A stretch of DNA of 64,000 bases, taken from NCBI GenBank assembly GCA_022316685.1, contig JAKJHU010001085.1, positions 1 to 64,000 of the forward strand. Reading direction: 5' to 3'. Of this stretch, positions 1-10,271 are shown one piece after another. Made by a program: the position numbers and the translations under genes. The notes beneath the pieces were generated by a model, which had not been told where the DNA came from, made no database searches, and saw only the letters and a list, made by a program, of their open reading frames with translations. This DNA comes from Progne subis subis (Eukaryota; Chordata; Aves; Passeriformes; Hirundinidae). The first letter of the stretch is position 1, and every line of letters begins with the position of its first letter.

Positions 1-201
1 TCAGCCATTGTGGAAAGGGAGAGAGAGATGTGACCAGGAAAATCAGGATGAAAAGAAGGCTGCATCCTCCAACAATTGGAGAGGCCCCATGGGAAATGTC
101 CCATGGCCTCTCCCTTTTTTTTATGAATAAAATTACTTTTACAGGACTCCTCTGTCTTCATTGTGGACACAAACCTCTGGTGATGTCAAGTTTTCCACAC
201 A
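1..201 (+). mobile_element. 5' LTR of provirus copy A, cut by the window start
   Basis: This is the R/U5 end of an LTR. An AATAAA-type signal (atgaataaaatt) lies near 125, and the LTR ends in CACACA at 201, followed two bases later by a primer site. The same sequence occurs complete at about 46210-46675 and inverted at 22570-23040 and 53239-53640. Only the last 201 bases fall inside the window, so the upstream part and its neighbour cannot be seen. Confidence 0.8.
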
Positions 202-203
202 CC

Positions 204-221
204 TTGGGGCTCCTCTGGAAT
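204..221 (+). other. Primer binding site, tRNA-Pro-like, copy A
   Basis: The 18 bases ttggggctcctctggaat start just after the LTR end. They match the proline-tRNA primer site typical of gammaretroviruses at most positions. The identical site is at 22550-22567 (minus strand) and 46678-46695, which supports the assignment. Confidence 0.65.
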
Positions 222-1288
222 TCCTTCCACCGTCTGGGACAGCGGGCAGTGAGTGGAGCTGAAGGTGCCTCACCCAGTTTGGGTGATGGGCTCCCTTGGG
301 TGGCGGCGGCACCGGGGATTGATTGGTACCCGAGAGTGTCCAGGAGACAGACGAGTGACAGATCAGGGGGGCTGTGAAGAGTCACCAGGGAGAGAGCACT
401 GAAAATCTCATCAGTGAGGACACTGGCATCTTCAGGGAGCAAACATGGCAGGGAACACAAGCAGGGTGGAAAAGGGAAAGCCAGGAAAGCGTCCTGGCCA
501 AAGGGATGATGATCCCAAAATATCTCTGAAGGAAGGGTCCCTTGGGAGAATGCTGAGGCAGTTTGCACATTCTCCCAGAGGTAATTTAAGAACATGGACA
601 CCCAGAGAGGCAAGAAGGGAAGTCAAAAAGGGATTCAGACAACCGGGGATGGATGGTGTTGGTGTGCTGGGAAGGGTTAGGGTGAAGGCGAGTGTGCAGG
701 AATACGGTTAAGGCAAGAAGCAGCAGGAGGAATCTCTGTGGCAGGAAAAAGGATGATGGAAAAGAGGAGGAAGAGAAAAATACTGAGGACTGGGATGTTT
801 TTCAGGAGGGTCTTATCTCTAAATTTGCCAGCTGATCCAGATCCTTTGTATCCCCGGTTTCCAGGACAGGGAAACAAGGAGGTCAGGATTTCAGGGGTTT
901 CTCTGTGCTGGGGAGCAGCAGGAGCGGGCGCAGAGGTGCGGCACCGGGAGCACGGCTGGGGGCCTGTGGGGAGCTGCGGGGCCGGGCCGGGGCTGTGGGG
1001 CAGCCGGGGCTCAGCGCCGGGCGCTGCCTGACCCCACCACCCCCGGGCAGGGCCGGCAGTGGCCCCCGGCCCCCAGGAGGCTGCGGGACGCCCCGGCCGC
1101 TGCCCGGCCCCGTGGAGCTGCCGGCCCTGCCCGCCGGGGGAGCCGCCTTTGGACACTGCGGCAGGACAGGCACCGCCTCTGGCATACGGGCTGGGGAGGG
1201 CAGGGCGAGCACAAGGACCAGGAGCAGGAAGGAACACCTGGGAAATGGGGGTTATTCCTGCAAGGATCAAGATCATCTTTGAAGGACT
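222..1288 (+). mobile_element. Leader and 5' gag region of provirus copy A
   Basis: This is non-coding or decayed retroviral sequence shared with copies B (21450-22549) and C (46696-47762). The first 650 bases are A/G-rich leader. Bases about 895-1230 are extremely GC- and CpG-rich and stay open in several frames, which yields long meaningless reading frames. I do not recognise a matrix domain. The GC-rich stretch could be a proline/glycine-rich gag segment or captured host DNA. Confidence 0.55.
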
Positions 1289-1636
1289 TTGTTTGGGTCA
1301 CTGCAGAAAGGAATGCCCTTGCAGAGAGCTCAGCAGCTGTCACAGGATGAGCACCCACAGGCACTCAGGGGGCTGCAGCAGTGGCACAAGAAGCCCCTGC
1401 AGCAGTTGGTCACAAAGGCACAGCAGGTGAATGCAAGAAGGGGTGAGGAAAAGGCCAAGGTGAAGGCAAAGGCCATGGCAGAGTTTCTACAGCCCCTGAG
1501 GGATGAACGCCAGGGCCCAAGGGGGCCCCAGCACCCAGGGGACGGGCTCGGCCACAAGCACCTGGCAGAGGCATTGCCATTGCTACTTCTGGGGTACCTT
1601 TGTGTCAAATGTCTGACAAGGCCGATGCTGAAGTGA
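1289..1636 (+). pseudogene. gag C-terminal remnant, provirus copy A
   Basis: A short open stretch encodes a charged lysine/alanine-rich segment (QQVNARRGEEKAKVKAKAM) like the helical linker between capsid and nucleocapsid in gammaretroviral Gag. No intact major homology region or zinc knuckle is present. The segment after about 1590 is replaced by a sequence shared with copy C but not copy B, which instead has a knuckle-like GHWK motif there. No complete Gag can be made. The assignment rests on position between leader and reverse transcriptase and on the copies. Confidence 0.5.
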
Positions 1637-1814
1637 ACCCAGAAGTGTGGGCAGCCCCAGGGAAATAGGGAAAATCAGACACCCAGCCTCTCCAAATTAC
1701 TCTCAAGCAACCAGGACAAGTGGTGTCTAAAAGCAATACCCTATACCAAGGGAGGGAAGGAAGGGCTCACAGCCTGGCATTGAGCCCCTCTGAAAGGCGG
1801 GGCTTTTGGAGTCA

Positions 1815-2700
1815 GGGATCTCTCCCTGGAATGCTCCAATGCTGCCAATCAAGAAACCAGATGCAATCTAGAGAATGCTGCAGGATCTAAGAGTAAGAAA
1901 TGAGATTATTAAACCGAGGCACCCCACAGTCTCAGATCCTTACACCATCTGCAACCAGGTTCCCTCCTCACACTGCTACCATTCAGCACTTGATGGAAAA
2001 GATGCTTTCTGGGGATGCCCACTTACACAGGATGCTGAACAGGAGTTGGCCTTTGACTGGGAACAAGGGTTAGAAGGGAAAATTTACCTCAGCCCCAGGG
2101 ATTGGGTTAAGGCAGGATGTGGATGGCTTGCTCCAGTAAGGAGGACAAGAAGAAGTGGTAGAAGAAGCCTCTACGAAATGTCTCAATTTTCATACTAAAA
2201 AGCATCTTTAAATATTTGGAAAAATAGTGCAAAGGTTGGAAAAAAATATTAAATACTTGGGACATATTGTGACAGAAAGTTTGAGGTGTTTTGACCCAGA
2301 GAGGGTCAGGGGAATCTCAGAATTAACGTTACCCAGGGATAAAAAGGAGCTGCGACAACTCTGAGGATTAATAGGAAATTGCAGGACCTGGGCTGAGGAT
2401 TCTCTGTTCTAGCCAGAACGTTGCATGACTTTTTAACCCCAGACAGCCTCAATGTTATGGTATGGACATGAGAAAGACAACAAAACTTGAGAAAATTAAA
2501 AAAACCCAAACTGATTGCTGCCCCAGCCACGGCTCTTCCAGACTTGGGAAAGGAATTGGAATTGTATGTGAATGTTAAACAGGGCCATGCCAAAGGAATC
2601 CTTGTGCTACAATATTTAACCCACTGGCCAGAGTGGCCCCCTCATTGTCTGCACAATTGTGCAGCCACAGCTCTAAGGGGACCTGAGGCCTGAACACTGA
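1815..2700 (+). pseudogene. pol (reverse transcriptase) remnant, provirus copy A
   Basis: Two decayed blocks of a gammaretrovirus-like reverse transcriptase are visible. Bases 1815-2080 encode the fingers and palm entry (SPWNAP near the start, then DGKDAFWGCPL, equivalent to the LDLKDAFF region). Bases 2220-2690 encode the thumb and connection (YLGHIVTES, ELRQL, then ELYVN and ALRGPEA). Frames change between blocks and stops occur, for example at the codon after RQL near 2362. The YxDD region is missing between the blocks. The match is to copies B (19904-20870) and C (48280-49240). Confidence 0.75.
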
Positions 2701-2756
2701 CAGCACAAGGAGCTCCTGTTGTTCAAGTCTGGCATCAAGTTCAAGCTTTGATAACC

Positions 2757-2880
2757 AAAAGAGCCTCTAAATGGATGAGCAGTGCTTGGTTATTACAGCA
2801 TGAAACCTTGTTTAATTAAAAACAAACAAACAAACATAAAGGAAAAAAACACAAAACGGGGGCAGGGGGTGGTGGATGGC
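2757..2880 (+). other. Deletion junction removing RNase H and integrase in copy A
   Basis: The sequence leaves homology with copy C near 49310 and rejoins it near 51640. About 2.3 kb of RNase H, integrase and env 5' sequence is therefore missing. The junction contains a short A-rich run (aaacaaacaaacaaac) and a G-rich spacer. The deletion is private to copy A. Confidence 0.65.
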
Positions 2881-2944
2881 AAGGGTAGGAAGATGTGAAT
2901 CACTTGATGGCTGCCCTGGAAGAGAAGCTTAGCTCCAGGCAGCC

Positions 2945-3900
2945 AGGAGAGGAGCTTTAGAAATGTAAATTAACACTGCTGGGGAAAAGTGTGGACAATG
3001 CCTCTTCTTGCCTGGGGCAGGAATTGGGCTGATTCCCTCTGCCCCTCAGCCCAAGCTCTGCCTGCTTGCACAGATGGAATTGGCACAGCCAAAGGCAGAG
3101 CCCACACTCAGGATATCTGACTCTGCAACAGAAACTGGGGCAGCTGCAAAGGAAAACAGCAAATGGAGAATGCTGTGAAAACTTCACTAAAAGAACTGGG
3201 GGGGAATCATCCCTCTCCCCACTCCAACATGTGCTGTCACTGTCTAGGTCACACAGGGAGCATGAGAGCACTGGGGTGTTCTTGCTACCACAAGTTCAGA
3301 GAAATCAGTTGGGAATCCAAGGATGTGATGATTTAATTAGAGAAAAGAGATCAATTGATGCAGCCCTGGCTGGAGGGAGCAACCAAAAATGGGGAAAAGA
3401 TGAACGGCCACCAGAACAAATCCTACAACACCATGGAGCAGCCCCTGGGAACCCGAATGAATTCATATCAGGGGCCAGAGAACCCATTTATCATTTCAAT
3501 GGCATAATTAGATTACAAGATGTCCTCGAAATAATAACCAACCAGACAGATCCAGCTCCTGAGTCTGGCCGATCAATCCACTCAAATGAAGAACGAGACA
3601 TTTCACCATGGGATGGGATCAGATTATCTATTAGCAGAAGGAGGAGCACAGTGTGGAAAATTAAATGACTCAGATCCTGTTGGCAAATGATGACAACCAA
3701 AAAGAGGAGAAACAGATAACAAGGAAATAAGAAAGCAGCTCATGTATTGGTCCAAACGTGGAAAGGATGGGAAGGGGACACGGGTTCGTGGTTCCCTGGC
3801 ACACCATGGGTTAAACGAATGCTCTTTCTCCTCTTCTGTGCTACAGCAACTCTCATCTTTTGACCATGCACAGACACCTTGCTGAGTGCAGCTCATTCAG
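2945..3900 (+). pseudogene. env transmembrane-subunit remnant, provirus copy A
   Basis: This is decayed gammaretrovirus-type Env. Bases about 3500-3720 encode, with frame changes, a stretch ending in DYLLAEGG/CGKL/QIDDN-type sequence, the hallmark region downstream of the immunosuppressive-like helix, with the terminal cysteine pair altered to Cys-Trp in the related copies. Bases 3750-3860 encode a W-rich pre-membrane segment and a short hydrophobic stretch (PWVKRMLF) for the membrane anchor. A 200-codon open frame at 3066-3668 is mostly out of phase with the real protein. No function is expected. The best-preserved comparison is copy C at 51680-52650. Confidence 0.65.
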
Positions 3901-4039
3901 CACGGGAGCAAGGGGATGCAGCTGGCAGCCAGGCCTCCTGAGCCACAAACGGCTCCAAAAGGACAGGGAAGGAGGTCACTGAGAAGAATCCCAAATCCAA
4001 ACAGGAACCAGGAAGAAAAAACAGAGTCAAACAGTGAAT

Positions 4040-4474
4040 CTGCTTGGAGAGAGGGACTTGGAATAGGAAGTAAAGGGAGAAACCATCAGTTTCAGAAAAT
4101 GTTACTCATTGACACGGACTGCTGCTCAGCCAAGATCCTGCTAAATTCCTGAACATCGAGAAGAAGAACAAAGACTGAACAGAGCCATGAATATCGGATG
4201 TTATACAAAAGGGGGAGTGCATATGAACGAGGACACGCAGTAGGCGGATCGGGAAGTCTCAACTTTCCAAGTACCTTCGCCACTGGGCAAAGGGAGAGGG
4301 AGATGCAGAAGGCAAAATTGGATAAAAAGGAGGCTGCGTACTACAACGATCAAAGAGACCCCATGGCAAATGCCGCATGGCCTCTCCCTTTGTTCAGGAA
4401 TAAAGTCACTTTTACAGGACTCCTCTGTCTCCTTTGGGGACAGAAACCTCTGGAGACACCAATTTTCCCGCACA
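4040..4474 (+). mobile_element. 3' LTR of provirus copy A
   Basis: The LTR starts within a purine-rich stretch (agtaaagggagaaacc near 4070) and ends in CGCACA at 4474. It contains an AATAAA signal at about 4401 (caggaataaagtc). The 5' boundary is uncertain: TG at 4100 is the conventional start, but sequence similar to the flank of the 5' LTRs extends about 75 bases further upstream. It differs from the 5' LTR at many positions, so the insertion is old. Confidence 0.75.
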
Positions 4475-5226
4475 CTCCCGGGGACAGGGCAGCCACCTCC
4501 GTGCTCCCCACAGGAAGCGGGACGAGGCAGCGCTGCTCCGGCACCGGCTCCTGCCCAGGCCCCAGCGGCAAGGAGACCGCGGGCAGCCGCTCCCGCAGCG
4601 CCCTCAGGCCACGGGCAACACGGGGCGGACACGGCACAAGGAACCCGCCAGAGCCCCCGGACGCGCCCTCGGCCCGCAGCCAGCCCCGAGCCCCGGCACA
4701 ACCCAGCGCGGCTCCCACCTGCGCTGGGGCCGCCTCCGAGCTCCGCCGCCCCCCCGGGCTCCGGCCGCTGCCGCCGCTCCCGGGCCCGCACAGACGCTCC
4801 GCCAATGGCGGCTCTGCTGCGCCAGGGGCGCCCGGGGAGGGGGCGGCCCCGGGGCCGGGCTTGGCCCCGCTCTGCCCAATCAGCGCGCCACAACCACGAG
4901 TGACGGCACCATCGCCCAATCGCAGCCAGCGGCGGGCTGTGCACACGGCCCAGCCTCGGCCCGCGCTCTCCGCGCCCCCCGGGCTGTGTGAGGGGAAAGG
5001 CGGAGATGAGCAACAGCCCTGGCACGGGCCCGGGCCCGAGGCGGCGTTCATCTGAAAACACAAACAAAGTTCTCCGCAGCTCCCGGCCCGCCTTTCCCAG
5101 CCCTGCGTGTTCGCTGCCACCGGCTCAGAGGAAAGCCGTCAGTTCTATCCCGAATTAGGAGCAGCAGTGCTGGCTTTGATTGTCCCAAAAAGGGAAACCC
5201 CCAACGCCCTTCGGCTGAGTGGAGGA
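4475..5226. promoter_or_regulatory. CpG-rich promoter-like block, left copy
   Basis: This is very GC- and CpG-rich DNA with several CCAAT/ATTGG boxes (gccaatggcggc near 4801, cccaatcagcg near 4877, gcccaatcgcag near 4914). That composition is typical of a TATA-less, possibly bidirectional housekeeping promoter. It is repeated in inverted orientation at 15155-15910. Long open frames on both strands here are a by-product of GC content. Which gene it served is not visible; the possible exon at 5647 lies downstream of this copy only. Confidence 0.6.
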
Positions 5227-5646
5227 GGGGGGAGATTTCTGGTAGAAAACTCCCAAATCCGTTTTTCCCCAACTGGGAAGAACAAACTAAACCCTGGTGA
5301 GGTGGCTCCCCCAGCAGCGCCTTTCTGCCGTCCCAGCTGAAGCCCTCGCTGGCTGCTCCAGGCTGGATGGGCAGACTGGGAGCGCTGGGAAGGGGCCCCG
5401 GCTCGGGGCGCAGCCCCCGGGGCAGCCCCAGGGCCCCCAGGGCAGCTCCAAGGCTCCGGCAGCCGGGATGGAACGTGGGAAGGGAGCAGCCCTGTCCCCT
5501 GTCCCCCCTGGCTGTGACCCCGGCGGTGACAGCGGCGGGCGCGGGGGCCGGACCGGCGGGGGTTGAGGGGCCGCACCCGGACCCGCCCGTTCCTCGAGTG
5601 TCACCCGGGCGTGTCCCCCCTGTCCCTCGGAGTGTCCCCAGCGGCC
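5227..5646. other. GC-rich stretch without recognised gene
   Basis: This is unique GC-rich sequence between the CpG block and the possible small gene. It has many G/C runs and no frame with recognisable domains. It may be the 5' UTR or proximal promoter of the downstream candidate. Confidence 0.4.
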
Positions 5647-6122
5647 ATGGAGCCTCGAGAGGTGCGACAATCCCGGCGAGGGTGGGAGAGGGGACAGGGA
5701 GGACACGGGGTTGGCAGAGGGGTCAGGGGTTCCCAAAGGGACAGGAGGGCATGACAGGAACGATGAAGGTGACAAAGGGGTGGAGGGGACCGAGGGGCAG
5801 AGGGGACAGTGGGGGTGGCAGGGGGGCGGCAGAGGGGACAGCTGCGCCCCCCAGGGTGGGGACAAAAGGGATCCCGGGAGGGCACAGGGGCCACCCAGGA
5901 GGCCACAAGAGCCACGAGGTCCCCGCCACCTCCCCTGTTCCCTCCCCAGCTGCTGGAGGCGCTGCTGGCCGTGGTGGCCACCCTGGGCGAGCTGGCGGCT
6001 CCCGTGACCGCGCCACGCCAGGACCATGTGGCCGCTCGTGTCCCCAAGGTCCCCGCACGCAGCCCGGAGCAGATTCACCGCGACCTGCGCGCGGAGAGGC
6101 CGAAAGTGGGCGGGGCCTGGCG
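5647..6122 (+). CDS. Possible two-exon small gene or gene fragment, unrecognised
   Basis: An ATG in good context (gcggccATGG) at 5647 opens five codons and meets a possible donor (GAG|gtgcga) at 5661/5662. A clean acceptor (ccctccccag) precedes 5950. From there a phase-compatible frame of about 58 codons runs (beginning LLEALLAVVATLGELAAP) to a donor-like CG|gtgagg at 6122/6123, or terminates at the TGA overlapping it. The first part is alanine/leucine-rich and helical. I do not recognise the family. The case rests on splice signals, a CpG-rich promoter upstream and coding-like composition. It could equally be one exon of a larger truncated gene, or chance. Confidence 0.3.
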
Positions 6123-6417
6123 GTGAGGAAATGGGGCGGGGAAAGGGGCGGGGCCAGCAATGGGAGCGGCTGGAGGGGAGACAAAGGGGCCCTTTGGGGA
6201 TATCGGGGGGTTCGGGGACCCTGGGGCCTGAAATGATCCCAAGTCCTGCTGGATCCCAAGGAATGACCCAAATGCTTTCAAATCCCAGATCCTGGATCCT
6301 AAAAATCCCAAACTCCAGATCTCAAATGCTGCTGGATACCCAAACCCCAATGCTAAATGGTCCCAAATCCCAAATTCTGGATCCCCAAAGCCCCCCGATA
6401 TCAAATGCTGCTGGGTG
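6123..6417. repeat. Degenerate minisatellite (CCCAAATCC/TGGATCC-like)
   Basis: From about 6230 the sequence is a loose tandem repetition of words such as atcccaaat, ctggatcc and aatgctgctgg. No gene is seen. Confidence 0.5.
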
Positions 6418-6681
6418 TGAGATACTAAATTTGAAGAATTAGGGATTTTAGGAAAGTTAAGATAATAGTTGCTGAAATAGCTAAAGTAGGGGATAAGCTT
6501 TGCTTGCAGTTAACAGAGCCCAGATCTTAATAAGCTATCCCGGATTTAGTAACTCACTGCTTGTCAGTTTTATGTTTATGTAGCTGTACTTGTAAGAAAA
6601 CCAAAATGCAGTAAATAAGATATAAGATAGCTGCAGACTTCCTGCTTAAAGAACCCATTCAACACAGGAAACTATAAGAAG
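6418..6681 (+). mobile_element. 5' LTR U3 part of the older gammaretrovirus-like provirus
   Basis: This aligns over its whole length with 14494-14748, the start of the 3' LTR. It begins TGAGATAC, carries an aactataag TATA-like box near 6672, and is AT-rich. After this point the two LTR copies lose all similarity, so the R-U5 parts come from different sources. Confidence 0.7.
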
Positions 6682-8152
6682 AGGGCTCCTGCGGTCCCGC
6701 TGACCACCCGGGGAAAGACCAGAACCTGCTGGAACTACGGACAGAAGGTGTGTTTATACTTGAAAAGAGGTACCTTGGTATAGGCGGTTGGTAAGACACT
6801 GAGAGACGTCTCGTGCACAACACACGCCTCTTGGGTTTGTTTGTAACAGCTGTGACAGCTCTGCGGAGCCTGGTGTCAGTGGTTTGGTATCCGTGTCCCG
6901 TCGTGGGGACAGCGGTGACTGGGTTTTGTTGTGTCAGCTCGCAGTTGAAAGGTGCCTTGGTAGTCCGTGTCCCGTGAGGGGGCAGCGGCGGCAGTGAAAG
7001 AACCGGTGTTGTTGTTGTGTATTAGGAGCAGTGGTGGCTCCGGTTTCAGTTTGTGGTTTAAAGGTACCTTGACAATCCATAATCCGAGTGGCGAGCCCGT
7101 GCTGGGACGCGAAGGGTCTCGTTGTGGGTGGCGGAAAATCCCGATTGCGGCCCCGCGCACACCGGGTGTGTGTGGTGGGAACGGATCCGTGTTTTGTGGT
7201 CTCGTGGTTTGTGTGTTTGTGTCTTCAGGTGTGGAAGAATTATTGGTGCACCGTATGTATCGTGGTCTGTGAGAGTTTGTGTTGTAAGCGTTTTGATTTG
7301 TGTGATTTTGGAGTGTGTTAGTAACCCGTGTAAGCGTTTTTAGGAGTGTTGCAAGCTTGAAGTTGTAAAAGCCTTTTGAATTCCCCGCCTGATCAGCGGA
7401 GGGATCCCTCTGTTTGAGAGAGAGGAAGGATTTAAAGTGGTAGTTTTGTATCCAGATTGTGTGCTGCAGGGGAATTAGACTGTGTGTGAGCTTGGACAGC
7501 GTGTGCTTTTGGCAACAGCATTTTGCTGACGTTTGTTAGGTGAAAAAAGCATTTGTGTAAGTTAAAATTGCTTATTTTTGAGCTAAAAGGAGGAGAGCGG
7601 CGTAAGGCGGTTTCAAACCTCAGCCAGCCCCAGCAATTGGGAGGGGGTGATTTGTTTCCCCGGTAACCGCAGGGGAATCCAGGCTCTGCAGCCTCGGGCC
7701 GCGTCTCTAAACTCCCTGTAAAACCCTAAGAAGGTTTTTAGCGAGTGAGGGTTTTAGTTAAAAAAATATGGTTTTGCTTGTTTGTGAGGCTTGCAGTTGC
7801 TAGAGTGTGTGGTAATATTTTAAAGTCCTGGTGGTGCAGTCCCTAAGCACAGAGGAGTGGAGAGGCAGCGTGGGATCAGGGTTACCCCCCACCTCCTTCT
7901 CACGGAGGGATTTGTGTGTGGTGTCCCGGCCGAGATCCGTAGGATTTTTCGGTGACACCTTGTTGAAACTTCTGGTGAAGTGTGTTTGGGGTCGTGAGGG
8001 ACCCCTGGCTATTTTCTTTGCGAGCCTAAAACGGTTGGTGTTTGGAGTTGGGTCTCTCTAAGAAAAGGCTTTGATTGTGTGCAGAAAGCAGAGAGCCCAG
8101 AACTTATGCCCAGAGCTGGCAGAAAGAGCCGAGAAATTTTTGGTGCTGAGAT
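6682..8152 (+). mobile_element. R-U5 and long leader of the older provirus
   Basis: Downstream of the TATA-like box this region contains imperfect repeats of a GGTGCCTTGGTAGTCCGTG-like word (near 6770, 6950 and 7063) and then about 1 kb of GT-rich leader. A possible primer site, tggcgagcccgtgctggga, begins at 7089; I cannot assign it to a particular tRNA. No coding sequence is recognised before 8153. Confidence 0.5.
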
Positions 8153-8905
8153 ATGATTAAGCAGCATTCACCTGATTGGGCAGATCTGCAACTGCTACTT
8201 GGTGCCTTAACAGAAACTGAGGAGCAATTAGTTTTGGAAGTGGCTGGGGATCTGGCTGAGGATGATTGTAGGACAACACAGGAGGATGGTAAAGATGTAT
8301 TTCCCTTTCAAGACCCAGGCTGGGATCCTAATGATGATGAGGGGTTAGGACGGTTCAAGAGATACCAAGAACTGATATTAAAAGGGCTAGAAAGAGCAAT
8401 CCCAAAGCCATAAACTGGTCAGTGTTATATGCTATCAAACAGGGCCCCTCTCAAACACCTTCTGAATTTCTAGATCACCTGCGAGACGCAATGCGCCGAC
8501 ACACACCACCCTGGATCCTGGATCTGGTGAAGGAACACAGCAATTAATAAATTTATTTTTAGGACAATCCACAGGAGACATCAGGTGGAAACTCCAAAGA
8601 TCCGGGGTCCAAACAGCCGGAATTTAAAAACTTTACTAAATAAAGCATAAAAAGTTTTTAGTAACCAGAAAGAAGGATATAAACAAGGGATGAAGAAATT
8701 AGTAGCAGTAGTAAAAAAGAGAAAAGAGAAAATGGCAAGGTCCACCAAAACAAGGACCACCTCGACTAGGAAAAGATTAATGTGCATTTTGTAAGAAATT
8801 TGGTCACTGGAAAAACCAGTGCCCAGAATTAAGAAAGGGTGATGAACATAGAAAAGGTGATCAGAAAAAGGAAAAAGTAGTTGCTCATGTAAAGGAGGAC
8901 TGAGG
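8153..8905 (+). pseudogene. gag (capsid and nucleocapsid) remnant, older provirus
   Basis: An 86-codon open frame from 8153 starts in the gammaretroviral capsid (HSPDWADLQLLLGALT, like the W-DLQQLL motif). Beyond a stop at 8411, and after frame changes, the major homology region continues (QGPSQTPSEFLDHLRDAM, about 8440-8490). An intact CCHC zinc knuckle lies at about 8780-8830 (CAFCKKFGHWKNQC). In life this protein packaged viral RNA. Here the matrix part is missing and there are frameshifts and stops. The gammaretrovirus-type assignment is firm. Confidence 0.85.
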
Positions 8906-8924
8906 GGGACCGGAGGGCCCTACC

Positions 8925-9320
8925 CAGGGGACCCTCTGGTTATAGTCAAACTGGGGAACAAAGAAAAAGAAGTAAAATTTTTGATAGACACAGGAACAAC
9001 ATTTTCCGTGTTGAATAAGGCCCTAATACCTGTAACCAATGACTATGTTATGGTAAAAGGGGCAACTGACCAATCTGAAAGAGCTTATTTTTGCAAACCA
9101 TTGAAGTATAAATTAAGTAAACAGTAGGGCGTCCATCGATTTTTATACATGCCTAATGCTCCAGCTGCACTTTTGGGCAGAGATTTGCTAGAGCAGCTGG
9201 AAGCAAGAATAATATTCAAAAATGGGGAAATGAGTTTGGAGGTAAAGGATCAACAATATGTAGAACTGTTAAGCTTAATGCTAATAACCAAAGAAATTGA
9301 AGTGGCAAGTGAAAAGGAAA
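8925..9320 (+). pseudogene. pro (aspartic protease) remnant, older provirus
   Basis: The conceptual protein shows a hydrophobic strand leading to the active-site triad (FLIDTGTTFSVL, about 8980-9015), with DTGT in place of the usual DTGA/S. It ends with the conserved ALLGRDLLEQL motif (about 9167-9200) that closes gammaretroviral proteases. An in-frame stop at about 9127 separates the two halves. The 102-codon open frame from 9149 covers the second half and the start of reverse transcriptase. Confidence 0.85.
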
Positions 9321-9777
9321 ATTTTAGGAAAATAATGGATCAAGTATTTCCAGGAGTATGGGCCTCCAATATACCAGGAAGAGCAAAGAATGCACTCCCA
9401 GTGCAAATCAGGCTTAAAGAGGGAGGACAGCCAGTAAGGGTTAAACAATCCCCCTAAAGAAAGAAGATATAGAAGGGGTTAGCCCAATTATTGAGAACTT
9501 TCTGCAGCTAGGACTACTGAGAGAGTGTCAATCTGATTTTAATACTCCTATTCTGCCAGTAAAGAAACCTGATGGGTCATACAGATTAGTACAAGATTGA
9601 AGGGCTGTTAACAAGGTAACTGAAGACTTGTATCCAGTGGTTGCCAATCCCTACACCTTGTTAACCCGTTTAACACCTGAACTAACTTGGTTTACTGTTC
9701 TAGATCTAAAGGATGTTTTCTTTTGCCTCCCTCTCCATGAAGCCAGCCAGAAAATTTTTGCATTCTGTTGGGAAGGA
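9321..9777 (+). pseudogene. Reverse transcriptase N-terminal half, older provirus
   Basis: With frame changes, this encodes fingers and palm sequence of gammaretroviral type: VFPGVWA, then TPILPVKKPDGSYRLVQD with a stop just after at about 9598, then NPYTLL and [17 protein letters not shown] (about 9685-9740). The coding region is cut at about 9778 by an inserted LTR-like sequence and resumes at about 10272. Confidence 0.85.
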
Positions 9778-10271
9778 TGAAGCCAGAAAGCCCTATAAAT
9801 ATGATTGCTTGGATTCTGAGAATGTGAAACCTGTAACTGAGATAGAATTGAAAGTAAGTTTTGATGTTAAAATGTCCAGTTACTAGATGCCTGCGAAAAC
9901 AACCCCCAATGTATGATTCATCCCACACATGTAACCCCCCCTGAAGTATCAAGTATCTGTAACCCCATTGGCACAAGCCTGTTACAGCCCACCTCGAGAC
10001 CCCTATCAGGGGGCTGCGAGAGTGGGCCTCCCTCCTTCTTCTGCCTCTTGTCTCTTTGTTTTCTTCTCCTTTGCTCTCTCTTGGAATTCCCTTATCTCTC
10101 GCCCCCACCTTCCAAGGCCATGCTACAGCTGTGCCTGGCGGCTCCGAGCAAGGCCTCATGTCCCATACAATAAACTTCTTCTTCTAAAACCCAGCTTCAG
10201 AGATCTCTCGTCTACATTCATCTACACCGTCCTGGAGTCCTCAGCAGCAGGAGGAAGACATTTCTACAGCA
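9778..10271 (+). mobile_element. LTR-like insertion inside the older pol
   Basis: About 490 bases of non-pol sequence interrupt reverse transcriptase. They include a CT-rich stretch, an AATAAA signal at about 10169 (acaataaacttc) followed by a U5-like tail, and an end at ...ctacagca. This is what a solo LTR looks like, but I could not find a clean target duplication. A gcattNNNGTGGGAA-like word occurs on both sides (about 9759 and 10269). Confidence 0.55.

Noticed and set aside
3066..3668. 200-codon open frame in env of copy A (and 51833-52435 in copy C) as a real protein
   Set aside because: The diagnostic Env TM motifs lie in other frames; this frame is open by chance and is shared only because the copies are duplicates.
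4198..5120. Open frames of 177-288 codons on both strands over the CpG block, and their counterparts at 15262-16195
   Set aside because: They overlap on opposite strands and in several frames, are Pro/Ala/Gly/Arg-rich without domains, and follow the lack of stop codons in GC-rich DNA. The same applies to frames at 5287-6271.
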